Shown piece by piece: positions 28,703 to 38,092 of a DNA stretch of 64,000 nt (position 1 is its first letter; each line of letters begins with the position of its first letter). Both the position numbers and the translations under genes were made by a program. A model generated the notes under the pieces. That model was not told the origin of the DNA. It saw only the letters and a program-made list of their open reading frames with translations, and made no database searches. This stretch comes from JAFTYO01 sp045644765 (GTDB taxonomy: Bacteria > Pseudomonadota > Alphaproteobacteria > RF32 > CAG-239). The stretch spans positions 46,025-110,024 of the forward strand of contig JAZRHM010000009.1 in assembly GCA_045644765.1 (NCBI GenBank). Reading direction: 5' to 3'.

Positions 28703-30457
28703 ATGGCTGAGAATCCGAAAATACAGGAAGAAAAAGACAAAGTTTCTACCGACACTGCACCAAGCAGTGCCGGTAAAACTCCTGTTGAGAATAAAAATGC
28801 TGCTGAGGATAAGTCGTCGGTTGAAAAACAAACAGAACAAAAAACTTCAGGATCTTATTTAGCAGAAACTGAACAGACACAAACAAAGAAGAAAAATATC
28901 CTTCAAGAATTGTTTGCCAACGGTAACAAGCTTATAACTCTTCCAAATTCAGATATCATAATCAATGATGAAACAAGACGTTTGGTTGCTCTGTTTTCTG
29001 ATGGAACTTATCTGGTTTCAAAAGACCATAGATTTGATGGACCTGTTTATAACTTTGAAAAGACTATCAAAAAAAGAAAAATTCCTATAAATCCTCCTCA
29101 ATATGTAAGCCAGAATGAAATTACGGCAATATATGCATACGCAGAGCGTGGTACCGGTATCGCAGATATAGGAAGCGAAAACACCGAACAGATGCAAATG
29201 CAAATTGACTTCATCAATGTAATTGCCAGAGCATCTGCCCAAAAAGTGTCAGATATTCATGTAATTGTTGCTGATTCTGCCGTCATTATGTTTCGCGTCA
29301 ATGGTATGATGCAACGTCAAATGGAATATAATAAAGAGTGGGGAGAGGCCTTTGTTCGTGCTGCGTTTGCTTCAGCGGACATTTCAGACTCTAACTATGC
29401 TCAAAATGAATTCCAAGGTGCACAAAAATTAGGTAAAACACCTTTACGTGGTTCAAACGGAAAATTGATGTTACCACACAACGTATTGGCTATTCGTTTA
29501 CAATTTAATCCTATTGCATTCGGTTCTCAATATTTAGTTATGCGTTTGTTGTATGCTGATGATAATCCTGATGGAAGCTCCGATTTAAGAGCTTTGGGCT
29601 TAGGAGAACGCGAAGAGGAAATGTTTTATCGATTAAGAGCTGTTCCTGTTGGTTTAAGTATTGTTGCAGGTCCTACCGGTTCCGGTAAATCTACAACCTT
29701 ACAAAGAAACATGATTAAGCTTTTACAAGAAAAAAATTACGAAATCAATCTTATTACCGTGGAAGATCCTCCGGAATATCCGATTCCAGGGGCAAGACAA
29801 ATGCCTGTTACTAACGCAAATACAGAAGAAGAAAAAGAAGCAGAGTTTACGAAAGCTTTGAATGCTGCGCTTCGTTCTGACCCAGACGTTATGATGGTTG
29901 GTGAGATACGTTCTTTGTCTGCTGCCGAGCTTTGTTTTAAGGGAGCATTATCCGGTCACGGTATGTGGTCAACTTTGCACGCCAACTCAGCTCCTGCCAT
30001 TATTACACGTTTTAGAGATATGGGCGTTCAACCATATATGTTAGGTGATCCTGAATTAATGAAAGGTCTTATATCTCAACGTTTGTTCAGGAAACTATGT
30101 CCACACTGCAGAAAATCAATCAAAGAAAGATATGGGGATCCATCTTATGAAAGATTAAAAACAGCGTTGGGCGATTTTGGAATTGAAAACACTTTTATCC
30201 GTGGAGAAGGTTGTAAGTTCTGTGGATATAAAGGTTTTAGCGGACGTATGTCTGTTCCGGAAATCATTTTGCCAGATGCCATGTTCTTACAATTAATGAT
30301 TGGTGGCGATACAAAGCGCGCCATAGACTACTGGACCAGTGAACTTGATGGCAGACCTATGAAGGATGGCGCAATTGAAAGAATGTTAAAAGGCAATATT
30401 GACTTAGATGAAGTTGAAAGATGGTGTGGTTTGTTAGACCAACGTCCGGTTTACTAG
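28703..30457 (+). CDS. pilQ: PilQ-type type IVb pilus assembly ATPase (GspE family)
   Basis: This 584-aa protein has a disordered N-terminus and an N2-like domain, then the GspE/PilB ATPase core. Walker A is GPTGSGKSTT near 322, the Asp box DPPEYPIPG follows, Walker B is DVMMVGEIR near 397, and the His box is STLHANSA. A CPHC...CKFC four-cysteine motif (about 465-507) matches the zinc site of GspE/PilB. It hydrolyses ATP to extend the pilus. All catalytic motifs are intact. No retraction ATPase or VirB11 is seen in the window, so a shared role is conceivable but unproven. Confidence 0.92.
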   Translation: MAENPKIQEEKDKVSTDTAPSSAGKTPVENKNAAEDKSSVEKQTEQKTSGSYLAETEQTQTKKKNILQELFANGNKLITLPNSDIIINDETRRLVALFSDGTYLVSKDHRFDGPVYNFEKTIKKRKIPINPPQYVSQNEITAIYAYAERGTGIADIGSENTEQMQMQIDFINVIARASAQKVSDIHVIVADSAVIMFRVNGMMQRQMEYNKEWGEAFVRAAFASADISDSNYAQNEFQGAQKLGKTPLRGSNGKLMLPHNVLAIRLQFNPIAFGSQYLVMRLLYADDNPDGSSDLRALGLGEREEEMFYRLRAVPVGLSIVAGPTGSGKSTTLQRNMIKLLQEKNYEINLITVEDPPEYPIPGARQMPVTNANTEEEKEAEFTKALNAALRSDPDVMMVGEIRSLSAAELCFKGALSGHGMWSTLHANSAPAIITRFRDMGVQPYMLGDPELMKGLISQRLFRKLCPHCRKSIKERYGDPSYERLKTALGDFGIENTFIRGEGCKFCGYKGFSGRMSVPEIILPDAMFLQLMIGGDTKRAIDYWTSELDGRPMKDGAIERMLKGNIDLDEVERWCGLLDQRPVY

Positions 30458-30469
30458 GAGTGAGTAATT

Positions 30470-31585
30470 ATGGCTAAAGAAAAAAAGACACAATTTAGTA
30501 AAGCTATGCGTTCTTTGAACTCTGTAGAAGTTTACTACGCAAAAATGATTTGTAACTGTTCAAATGAAGCCCGTTTGAAAATATTTCGTAAATTAGCATC
30601 ATTAATGCGCAACCGTTTCTCTTTAATGGACGCATTAGATATGCTTCATGATGGCATTACAAATGGAGGAAAAAATCCTGGCGAACCTATGGCTATTGCC
30701 TTAGCCAGTTGGGGTAAAGCTTTGCAAAATGGTATTCCTTTTTCTGATGCATTAAAAGGATGGGCTCCTAATCGTGAACGCTTAATGTTATCGGTAGGTG
30801 ACGTATCTGACTTGGAAAGCGCTCTTTTAAACTTAGTTAAAGTTACTGAAGGTACAACTAAGATGATTCGTCCTATCCGAAGCGCAATTTCATATCCGTC
30901 ATTTCTTCTCATGATGTCTGTTTTAATTATATATGCAATTGGCGCATACATGGTTCCACCGATGATTGATGCTGCCCCCGGTACCGTATGGGTAGGAACA
31001 GCCGCATCACTGGTGAATATTTCTTTTTGGATTAAAGATAACTGGCTTATAGCTTTTTGCGTATTCCCTACTATAATGTTATTAATTTATGCTACCATTG
31101 GTATTTGGACCGGCCCGATAAGAGTTTTAATTGACAATGTTCCACCGTGGTCATTATATAAGGTTTTCGTAGGAATTACCTGGCTTTTGGCTTTATCAGC
31201 TTTGGTGAAAGGTGGCGTACCTGTTTCAATTGCTCTCCAATCATTAAGGCGAGATTCAAGCCCTTACTTGAAAGAAAAGATCGATAAAACTTTAGCGTTT
31301 ATTAAAAATGGTGATAACTTGGGTCAATCCTTAATGAAAACAGGGTTAAACTTTCCGGATAAAGAAATTATATCAGACTTAAAAATATATTCCGAACTTG
31401 ATAATTTTGAAGAAGCATTGGAAAAACTTGCAAATGACTGGTTAGAAGAGTCTGTATATATGATTGAACAAAAAGCCTCTATCTTAAACATGGTTGCTTT
31501 ATTATCCGTGTCCGGTGTGATTGCATGGGCCGTGTTCGGCGTATTTGAAATGCAAGAACAAATTACAGATTCTATGGGAGGCTAA
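30470..31585 (+). CDS. pilR: PilR-type type IVb pilus inner-membrane platform protein (GspF family)
   Basis: This 371-aa polytopic protein has two related GspF cytoplasmic halves (starting FRKLASLMRNRFSLMDALDML and ITWLLALSALVKGGVPVSIAL). Each is followed by membrane segments, with a final helix near the C-terminus. This is the R64 PilR/TcpE size and layout. It interacts with the PilQ ATPase encoded 12 bases upstream. The ribosome site is TAGGAG. Confidence 0.9.
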   Translation: MAKEKKTQFSKAMRSLNSVEVYYAKMICNCSNEARLKIFRKLASLMRNRFSLMDALDMLHDGITNGGKNPGEPMAIALASWGKALQNGIPFSDALKGWAPNRERLMLSVGDVSDLESALLNLVKVTEGTTKMIRPIRSAISYPSFLLMMSVLIIYAIGAYMVPPMIDAAPGTVWVGTAASLVNISFWIKDNWLIAFCVFPTIMLLIYATIGIWTGPIRVLIDNVPPWSLYKVFVGITWLLALSALVKGGVPVSIALQSLRRDSSPYLKEKIDKTLAFIKNGDNLGQSLMKTGLNFPDKEIISDLKIYSELDNFEEALEKLANDWLEESVYMIEQKASILNMVALLSVSGVIAWAVFGVFEMQEQITDSMGG

Positions 31586-31590
31586 ACTTA

Positions 31591-32142
31591 ATGGATAAGC
31601 TCCTAAAGCTATTAGAAAATATGCAAATATGGGTTTGTGTTGTTGTGGGTGTCTTACTCATAGCAACACTTTCTCTCATGTTTGATTTTTCAACTGAAAA
31701 TAGTTCTAAAAAAATAAAAAACGAATTATTTGAATTATCGGAAACCATTAGGCATAAATACCAAACAAAACCTGATTACTGGGGATTGAGTAAAACCAGT
31801 GTTATTGAGATTGCACCTCAAAACATGACCATAAACAATAAAGTTGTCAGTTCAATCGGTCGTGAATTTATAGTCGGAAGGAATGAGCATGGTGATATTA
31901 TCATGCCATCACAACGCAATTTTATGATAACATTAGCTAATTTAAATAAAAAAACCTGTCTGGATATTGCAACATTAGATTTAGATAATGAAAAACATTT
32001 GAGTTTACATAAAATTATTCTAAGAAGTGAAGAAAAAACTATCGATTTTGAATGGGGCAAGGAAAATAATCTTCCCATTACAAAAGAAAATGCAAAAAAA
32101 TATTGTTCAAATAAGAACAGCATCAGTTGGGTATTTGAATAA
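31591..32142 (+). CDS. pilS: PilS-like type IVb pilin
   Basis: This 183-aa protein has an N-terminal hydrophobic helix (about 13-31) and a globular domain typical of PilS. It includes the YWGLSKTSVIEIAPQNM stretch, FIVGRNEHGDI, and two cysteines (KKTCLDIA, KKYCSN) able to form the pilin disulfide. A canonical prepilin site (Gly followed by an aromatic or Met and then Glu+5) is not visible before the helix. It may be processed unusually or stay membrane bound. It is the last gene of the pilus operon, six bases after pilR. Confidence 0.7.
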   Translation: MDKLLKLLENMQIWVCVVVGVLLIATLSLMFDFSTENSSKKIKNELFELSETIRHKYQTKPDYWGLSKTSVIEIAPQNMTINNKVVSSIGREFIVGRNEHGDIIMPSQRNFMITLANLNKKTCLDIATLDLDNEKHLSLHKIILRSEEKTIDFEWGKENNLPITKENAKKYCSNKNSISWVFE

Positions 32143-32169
32143 AATATTTTTATAATCAGATTCTTAAAA

Positions 32170-33834
32170 TTAACATTTTGCAATCAAAATTTCTGCCGCA
32201 GCTCTTGCCGCATCTGTTATTTTATCTCCAGAAAGCATCCTGGCAATTTCTTCTTTCTTTTCTTCTTTTGAAAGGTGTTCAACAGATGTTGTTGTAATAT
32301 TATCATTTACCGATTTAGAAACATTAAAGTGATTTTTACTAAAAGCTGCAACTTGTGGAGAATGTGTAACTACCAAAACTTGCACTTTATTAGATAATTT
32401 AGCCAATCTTTCACCTACAGCCTGAGCGGTTGCCCCACCTATACCTGCATCAATTTCATCAAAAACAAGTGTTTCTACACTTCCTTTTTGTGCTAAATTT
32501 ACTTTAAGAGCCAACATAAATCTGGAAAGCTCTCCACCTGATGCTATCTTATTTAAAGGTCCCTGCGCAGAATCAATATTCGTAGCGACACTAAAATAAA
32601 CATTATCCATACCATTTTGCGACCAATTAGGTTCAGCTAAGTTTTCAATATTAGTCTTAAACCTAGCTTTTTCCATTTTAAGAGGGGCGAGCTCCATCGC
32701 GACAGATTTATCTAAATCTTTAGCCGCATTGATACGTAATTGCCTTACTATTGTAGCTTTATGTATGTATTCTTCTTTAGCTTCAACAGCTTTCCGACTT
32801 AATTCGGCAATATTTTCACCACCTTTATTGATAGACTCAAGATTTATTCGAAATTTTTCCAATATGGTCGGCAAATCATCAACCTCACACTGATGCTTTC
32901 GTGCTAACGCTTTTAAGGAAAACAACCTCTCCTGAATAAATTCGATTTCATTTGAATTATGATTTATATCATGGCTTGCTTGTTCAATTCTATTAACAGC
33001 TTCATCAAAATCAATTAAGGCCGTATTTAATAATTCTGCAATATCATCAAAACGATTTTCTGTTAACTGATTAACTTTGCTTAATGCTGTTTGCGCTTTT
33101 TGCAACATAGATGCTATATCTTTTCCTTGCAAGCAAGAATATGCAATGTTGAAATTTTCAATAATTTTTTCAGCATTCATACTCTCAATTCTTTTCCTAT
33201 TCAGTTCGTCAAATTCACCAACTTTAACATTAGCTTTTTCAAGCTCATCAGACCAATGTTTTATATTTTCTTCATCTTCCGAATTTTTGAGAAATTCAGC
33301 TTTTGCTTGTTCTAACTCTTTACTTAGCTTTTTATACCTTTGATAGCTGGCAGACATTTCATTAAGTTCATCTTTATAATCAGCAAAATTATCTAAAACT
33401 GATAAATGTGTTGCAGGATTTAAAAGCCCTTGATTATCAAACTGACCGTGTATTTCAACCAAATACACGCTCAATTCTTTCAACAAACGCTGTGTTATAG
33501 GTTGGTCATTTAAAAATATTTTTGATTTACCATCCCTACTTAGAGAACGTTTAATAATTATATCATCATCGACATCTATATCATTTTCTGCACAAAGACT
33601 AAAAAAAGGATTATTTTTATCTTTTATTTCAAAGATTGCACTAACCGAAAGTTTTTCTTGGCCATTTCTAATTAAGTTTACATCTGCTCTGGCGCCTAAA
33701 ACTAAGCCTATTGAATCAAGCAAAATAGATTTACCTGCTCCGGTTTCTCCACTGAACACACTTAAACCGACCGAAAAATCCAAATCTAACTTTTCAATTA
33801 AAACAACATTTCTGATTGAAAGACTTTTAAGCAT
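32170..33834 (-). CDS. recN: DNA repair protein RecN
   Basis: This 554-aa SMC-like ATPase of normal length has Walker A GETGAGKS near 30, a central coiled coil (about 150-370), the ABC signature ASGGELSRF and Walker B LVFDEID, then VTHSPQVAA. RecN acts in double-strand break repair. It is convergent with the pilus operon; only 27 bases separate it from the PilS stop, and no strong terminator is seen there. It lies immediately downstream of bamD on the same strand. Confidence 0.95.
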   Translation of the reverse strand: MLKSLSIRNVVLIEKLDLDFSVGLSVFSGETGAGKSILLDSIGLVLGARADVNLIRNGQEKLSVSAIFEIKDKNNPFFSLCAENDIDVDDDIIIKRSLSRDGKSKIFLNDQPITQRLLKELSVYLVEIHGQFDNQGLLNPATHLSVLDNFADYKDELNEMSASYQRYKKLSKELEQAKAEFLKNSEDEENIKHWSDELEKANVKVGEFDELNRKRIESMNAEKIIENFNIAYSCLQGKDIASMLQKAQTALSKVNQLTENRFDDIAELLNTALIDFDEAVNRIEQASHDINHNSNEIEFIQERLFSLKALARKHQCEVDDLPTILEKFRINLESINKGGENIAELSRKAVEAKEEYIHKATIVRQLRINAAKDLDKSVAMELAPLKMEKARFKTNIENLAEPNWSQNGMDNVYFSVATNIDSAQGPLNKIASGGELSRFMLALKVNLAQKGSVETLVFDEIDAGIGGATAQAVGERLAKLSNKVQVLVVTHSPQVAAFSKNHFNVSKSVNDNITTTSVEHLSKEEKKEEIARMLSGDKITDAARAAAEILIAKC

Positions 33835-33843
33835 TAATAAAAC

Positions 33844-34584
33844 CTATTTTACAATATCTTGAACTTGTTTACTCCATTTACTGTCAGGATAATTATACTG
33901 TAAAATTTTTGCAGATTTAATTGCCTGATTGCTCATACCTAATATAGTATATATTTCACTTTGACGGTATAAAGCCTCCTCAATTTGAGGGGTGTTCTGA
34001 TACTTATCAACCACCACATTAAATCTGTTTAATGCTGATAAATAATTTTGATTACGTAAATAGTAGCGTCCGACAGTCATCTCTTGTCCGGCAATATGAT
34101 CCAATATCAGATTATTTTTTCCTTTAGCATCTTTAGCGTATTCCGTATCCGGAAACAATACGATGAGTTGAGCAAAAGCATCTTGTGCTTTTTTAGTATT
34201 ACTTTGATCTTTTTCGGCTGAAGTAATCTGGTCATAATAGCACAACCCCCTCATATAGTATGCATATGCGACATCTTTATTGGAAGGGTGAAACTTAATA
34301 AAACGATCAAGAGCCATTATGGCATCATCATACTTTTCACCTTTATAATAAGCATATGCCGCCATAAGTTTAGACTTTACGGCCCATTTAGAATATGGAT
34401 GTTCTAATTCTATTTTTTCAAAATTTTCAGCTGCTTTTACATAAGCTGTTTTTTGTAAATTCTGATACCCTTGCTTATAAAGTTGCTCAGCTGTTTGTGA
34501 TATACCTGAAACAGCATCTTCTTTAGAAGAAGCACATGAAGCCAACATTAATATCATACATAACAGCTTTAAACATTTTTTCAT
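33844..34584 (-). CDS. bamD: Outer membrane protein assembly factor BamD
   Basis: This 246-aa lipoprotein has the lipobox LASC and about five TPR-like helix pairs (ENFEKIELEHPYSKWAVKS; AYAYYMRGLCYYDQ; LIVLFPDTEYAKDAK). It is a subunit of the beta-barrel assembly machinery at the inner face of the outer membrane. Size and motifs match alphaproteobacterial BamD (ComL). It is part of an lpxC-bamD-recN run, a common alphaproteobacterial gene order. Confidence 0.95.
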   Translation of the reverse strand: MKKCLKLLCMILMLASCASSKEDAVSGISQTAEQLYKQGYQNLQKTAYVKAAENFEKIELEHPYSKWAVKSKLMAAYAYYKGEKYDDAIMALDRFIKFHPSNKDVAYAYYMRGLCYYDQITSAEKDQSNTKKAQDAFAQLIVLFPDTEYAKDAKGKNNLILDHIAGQEMTVGRYYLRNQNYLSALNRFNVVVDKYQNTPQIEEALYRQSEIYTILGMSNQAIKSAKILQYNYPDSKWSKQVQDIVK

Positions 34585-34595
34585 TTTATTTTCCT

Positions 34596-35450
34596 TTACA
34601 ATATTTCATAATTATCCGGATTTTCAAATAATTTTTTCAACACTTCATTATTGTGAAAATGTCCGGTTCTAAAAGCTTTTACATTTGCATACATTTTATA
34701 ACCGGAGGTATACATATCCCCAATTAAATCCAACACTTTATGATTTACACATTCGTTTTGGACTTTAAAACCATCCGGATTTAAAATTTTTTCACCGTCT
34801 AAGACCACTGCATTATCCAAACTTCCACCTTTTATCAAACCGATGGATTTTAAATAATCTATTTGATACTTTTCACAAAAAGTTCGACATGGAGCTATCT
34901 TACTTTCAAAAATATCATTTGTGATTACATCATTAAAATTTTGATGCCCTACAATTTTAGAAGGGAATTCAATATCAAAACACACTCTAAATACATTATC
35001 ATCATTTGGCGACAATTCAACAAAGTTTCCTTTATCATCTTCAAATTTGATTGTTTTTTTCACTTTGAGTATTTTTACTTCACTTTCTTGATATCTGATA
35101 CCTGCTATTTGCAATTCTTTCAAAAATTGTTGTGCGCTTCCATCTAAAATCGGCAATTCAGGATTAGAACATTTAATTATAACGTTATCAATTCCCAAAA
35201 TATATAAAGCAGCCATAAGATGTTCGATTGTACTGACACATACTCCAGATTTACCTAAGCATGTACAATTTTTTGTATCAACAACATTGTTATATGTTGC
35301 TTCAATAAGAGGTGAGTTTTCAGCATCTGAGCGACAAAAAACAATACCCGTATTAACAGGAGCCGGCATTAAGCTTAAAACAGAACTCAAGCCGGAATGT
35401 AGCCCGACTCCGCATATTTGTATTTCTTTTTGTAATGTTTTTTGTTTCAT
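34596..35450 (-). CDS. lpxC: UDP-3-O-acyl-N-acetylglucosamine deacetylase LpxC
   Basis: This 284-aa zinc deacetylase carries out the committed step of lipid A synthesis. The zinc ligands are visible in STIEHLMAAL and HKVLDLIGD, and the catalytic histidine in TGHFHNN. It is slightly shorter than the E. coli enzyme (305 aa) but complete in motifs. Its start lies about 23 bases after the 3' end of rnpB, with TAGGAG upstream, so it may be partly co-transcribed with the RNA. Confidence 0.95.
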   Translation of the reverse strand: MKQKTLQKEIQICGVGLHSGLSSVLSLMPAPVNTGIVFCRSDAENSPLIEATYNNVVDTKNCTCLGKSGVCVSTIEHLMAALYILGIDNVIIKCSNPELPILDGSAQQFLKELQIAGIRYQESEVKILKVKKTIKFEDDKGNFVELSPNDDNVFRVCFDIEFPSKIVGHQNFNDVITNDIFESKIAPCRTFCEKYQIDYLKSIGLIKGGSLDNAVVLDGEKILNPDGFKVQNECVNHKVLDLIGDMYTSGYKMYANVKAFRTGHFHNNEVLKKLFENPDNYEIL

Positions 35451-35473
35451 AACAAACTCCTAATAAAAAAATT

Positions 35474-35862
35474 GGTGACCTATAAGCCGGGTTCTGTATA
35501 CGTAATTGCTTTACAAACAAAGTTTACGCCGATAGCTATTCATCTTTACAAAACGTTGCCGTTTTGCTTTCGCGACCTACCTCTGGATCAGAGTGGAAAC
35601 GCTCTGTCAGGATAAACCTGAAAAATCCTAATTTGGTCTTACATCGGATAGGGCTTGCCTATGCCCAAAAACATTGCTGTTTTGGCGGTGAGCTCTTACC
35701 TCACCTTTTCAACCTTACCAAGCTTATAGCCGGCGGTACTTTTCTGTGGCGCTTTCCCTTGCATCTCTACAGCCGGACGTTATCCGGTATCCTGTTTCCA
35801 TGAAGCCCGGACTTTCCTCACTATTGGATCTTACTTTCCATAGCGCAGCTATCCGGTCACCC
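35474..35862 (-). ncRNA. rnpB: RNase P RNA (class A)
   Basis: On the minus strand the sequence has the universal bacterial RNase P blocks: GAGGAAAGTCCGGGC near the 5' end and ACAGAACCCGGCTTATAGG near the 3' end. The terminal P1 helix pairs GGTGACC with GGTCACC. Its length of about 389 nt is typical. It is the catalytic RNA that matures tRNA 5' ends. A U-rich tract follows P1 directly and may act as the terminator before lpxC. Exact ends are estimated from P1. Confidence 0.95.
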
Positions 35863-35988
35863 GAAATAAAAGATATACACTTTTTAATATAAAAGCAATG
35901 ATTTTAAAAAGTTTTTACATAATCTTAAGCATATTTTAATCAATTTATTTTCATATTGAATTACCATGGTTATTAAAGGAGATACTAA

Positions 35989-36588
35989 ATGAAAAAAATA
36001 CTTTTATCAGCAACAGCTCTTACCCTTGTTGCAATGATGAGCGCCCCTGTTCATGCAGAATGTGACGGCATTTATATGGCTGTAAGGGGAGGTGTCGTAG
36101 AACACGAAGTAGAAGGAGATAATTCTGAAACATTATTTGGCGGCACTATTAAATATGATGATCAAAAATTAATGCTTTCAGGTGCTTTAGGTTATCGTCA
36201 TAAGCATTTTCGCGGTGAATTTGAATATGTATATCGTGATTATTTAAAAGGTGATGATCCGTTGTATTCTGAAAAGTATAAAACATATTCATACATGTTA
36301 AACGCTTACTGGGATTTCATGCCCTATCACTGGTGGTCTCCATATGTTAGTGCCGGAGCAGGTTTTTCAAAATTAAAAACTAATGCTGTAGATACTACAC
36401 CTGCCGGTGGTATTGATTTTGCTGAAGAAACAACACAATTTACTTGGGCTGTCGGTGGCGGATTATCATTAAAAGTTACAAATCGTTTCAATATTGATGC
36501 AGGATATCGTTATTATGAGCTGGGCAACTTAGGTGCTTCTGATGATAAAGCTCAAGAAATATATGGTGGTATTCGCTACGTATTCTAA
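35989..36588 (+). CDS. Outer-membrane beta-barrel protein (OmpA/opacity-type small porin)
   Basis: This 199-aa protein has a signal peptide ending PVHA. Alternating beta strands rich in aromatic residues follow (GYRHKHFRGEFEYVYRDY; SPYVSAGAGFSKLK; FNIDAGYRYYELG), and it ends in phenylalanine (GIRYVF), the BAM recognition signature. The size suits an eight-stranded barrel. It stands alone with its own AAAGGAG site and a strong terminator. Related proteins are abundant in alphaproteobacterial outer membranes. The specific role is unknown. Confidence 0.85.
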   Translation: MKKILLSATALTLVAMMSAPVHAECDGIYMAVRGGVVEHEVEGDNSETLFGGTIKYDDQKLMLSGALGYRHKHFRGEFEYVYRDYLKGDDPLYSEKYKTYSYMLNAYWDFMPYHWWSPYVSAGAGFSKLKTNAVDTTPAGGIDFAEETTQFTWAVGGGLSLKVTNRFNIDAGYRYYELGNLGASDDKAQEIYGGIRYVF

Positions 36589-36605
36589 CTTTTTTAACAA
36601 GTTTT

Positions 36606-36632
36606 AAGGGAGCTTCATGCTCCCTTTTTTTG
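36606..36632 (+). terminator. Rho-independent terminator after the outer-membrane protein gene
   Basis: The stem GGGAGC-TTCAT-GCTCCC is followed by a run of T, 19 bases after the stop codon. Confidence 0.85.
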
Positions 36633-36716
36633 TGAGATAAAAAGCAATTATGCTTGAGTTTTAGAATCTTGATTATAAACTCTAAACATATTGTATTTGA
36701 ATAAAGGAGAATTTAT

Positions 36717-38063
36717 ATGGCAAATAATCTGTTTGGAACTGATGGAATAAGAGGCGTAGCAAATGAATTTCCAATGACAGCAGAAGTTGTTTTTCGTTTA
36801 GCTCAAACTTTAAGCGTTACAGTTTGTAACAAAACTAAACGAGTAGCAATTGCAAAAGACACACGTATATCTGGAGATATGTTAGAATCAGCTCTTATAA
36901 CAGGTTTTACTTCTATGGGAATAGATGTTATCAAAATGGGTGTAGTTCCAACACCTCTTGTTACATCTCAAGTTTCAAATTTAGATATAGATATGGCTGT
37001 TATGATTACGGCTTCTCATAATCCATATCAAGATAATGGTATAAAACTCATAACGTCACGAGGTGATAAATTTGATGACAAACAAACCTCTAAAATAGAA
37101 GAGTTGCTCACTTCAAGCGAAAACTTTACTCCTTCAAAGGATATGATAGGAAAAATTTATGAGGATACGCAATCTATAGAAAGATACATGGATAATGTAC
37201 GTAATATAGCCCCTAATTATAACGCACTTAAAGGGTTAAAAGTGGTTCTTGATTGTGCTAACGGCGTATTTTCAAAAATAATGCCTCAGATTTTTAAAGA
37301 TTTAGGAGCCGGAGTGATTACTCTTTCTAACACTCCTGATGGCTACAATATAAATGAGAATTGCGGTTCTCAACATACAGAAAATCTACAAAGAGTTGTT
37401 GTTGAAAGTCACGCTCAATTAGGTATAGCCGTAGATGGCGATGGTGACAGAATAATTATTTGTGATGAAAAAGGAAATCGTATTGATGGAGACCAAATAA
37501 TTGCTTTCTTGGCAACTTATTTTTACGAACATAAAATGTTAAAAGGAAATACTGTCGTTGCTACTATATGGTCCAATTTAGGGTTAGAAAAATATTTACA
37601 CAACTTAGGAATTAACTATTGTAGAAGCGCTGTTGGTGAGCGATATGTAATCGAAAAGATGCGTGAGTTTGGCTCAAATGTCGGTGGTGAAGAATCAGGA
37701 CATATGGTTTTATCTGATTATAGTGCGACAGGAGATGCTTTAGTAACTGCTATAATTATTAGCTTAGGCTTATTACAAACAAACAGAAAAATGAGCGAAA
37801 TTTTCCCATTATTTGAAAAATGTCCTTGTCAAATTAACAACATTCGTTTCTTATCAGTGGGAGAAGCTGTTTATGCTCTTGATGCTATACCGGTACAAAA
37901 TGCAATTTCTGCTGCAAAAAAACGAATCGAAGGAAAAGGCTCTGTCATTGTAAGGAAATCCGGCACAGAACCTGTAATTAAAGTAAGAGTTGAAGGGGAA
38001 GATTCGAATTTGGTTTCACAAATAAGTTCAACACTAGTATTGGAAATTTCAAAATATAAATAA
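36717..38063 (+). CDS. glmM: Phosphoglucosamine mutase GlmM
   Basis: This 448-aa enzyme converts glucosamine-6-P to glucosamine-1-P for peptidoglycan and LPS precursors. Visible motifs are the N-terminal NLFGTDGIRG, the catalytic phosphoserine loop TASHNPYQDNG, the metal loop VDGDGDR, the sugar loop GGEESGH and the phosphate-binding RKSGTEP. Length and motifs are normal. It is preceded by AAAGGAGA. Confidence 0.96.
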   Translation: MANNLFGTDGIRGVANEFPMTAEVVFRLAQTLSVTVCNKTKRVAIAKDTRISGDMLESALITGFTSMGIDVIKMGVVPTPLVTSQVSNLDIDMAVMITASHNPYQDNGIKLITSRGDKFDDKQTSKIEELLTSSENFTPSKDMIGKIYEDTQSIERYMDNVRNIAPNYNALKGLKVVLDCANGVFSKIMPQIFKDLGAGVITLSNTPDGYNINENCGSQHTENLQRVVVESHAQLGIAVDGDGDRIIICDEKGNRIDGDQIIAFLATYFYEHKMLKGNTVVATIWSNLGLEKYLHNLGINYCRSAVGERYVIEKMREFGSNVGGEESGHMVLSDYSATGDALVTAIIISLGLLQTNRKMSEIFPLFEKCPCQINNIRFLSVGEAVYALDAIPVQNAISAAKKRIEGKGSVIVRKSGTEPVIKVRVEGEDSNLVSQISSTLVLEISKYK

Positions 38064-38092
38064 TTTATATTTTTGCTGCATGGGAGGTCTTT

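Noticed and set aside
1..32142. Prophage or plasmid integration of the secretion/pilus locus
   Set aside because: No integrase, relaxase, partition gene, flanking tRNA or att-like repeat is visible around it; it abuts recN-bamD-lpxC directly. The left boundary is outside the window, so this stays open.
35564..35803. Open frame inside the RNase P RNA region
   Set aside because: It is antisense to rnpB, whose conserved blocks explain the sequence.
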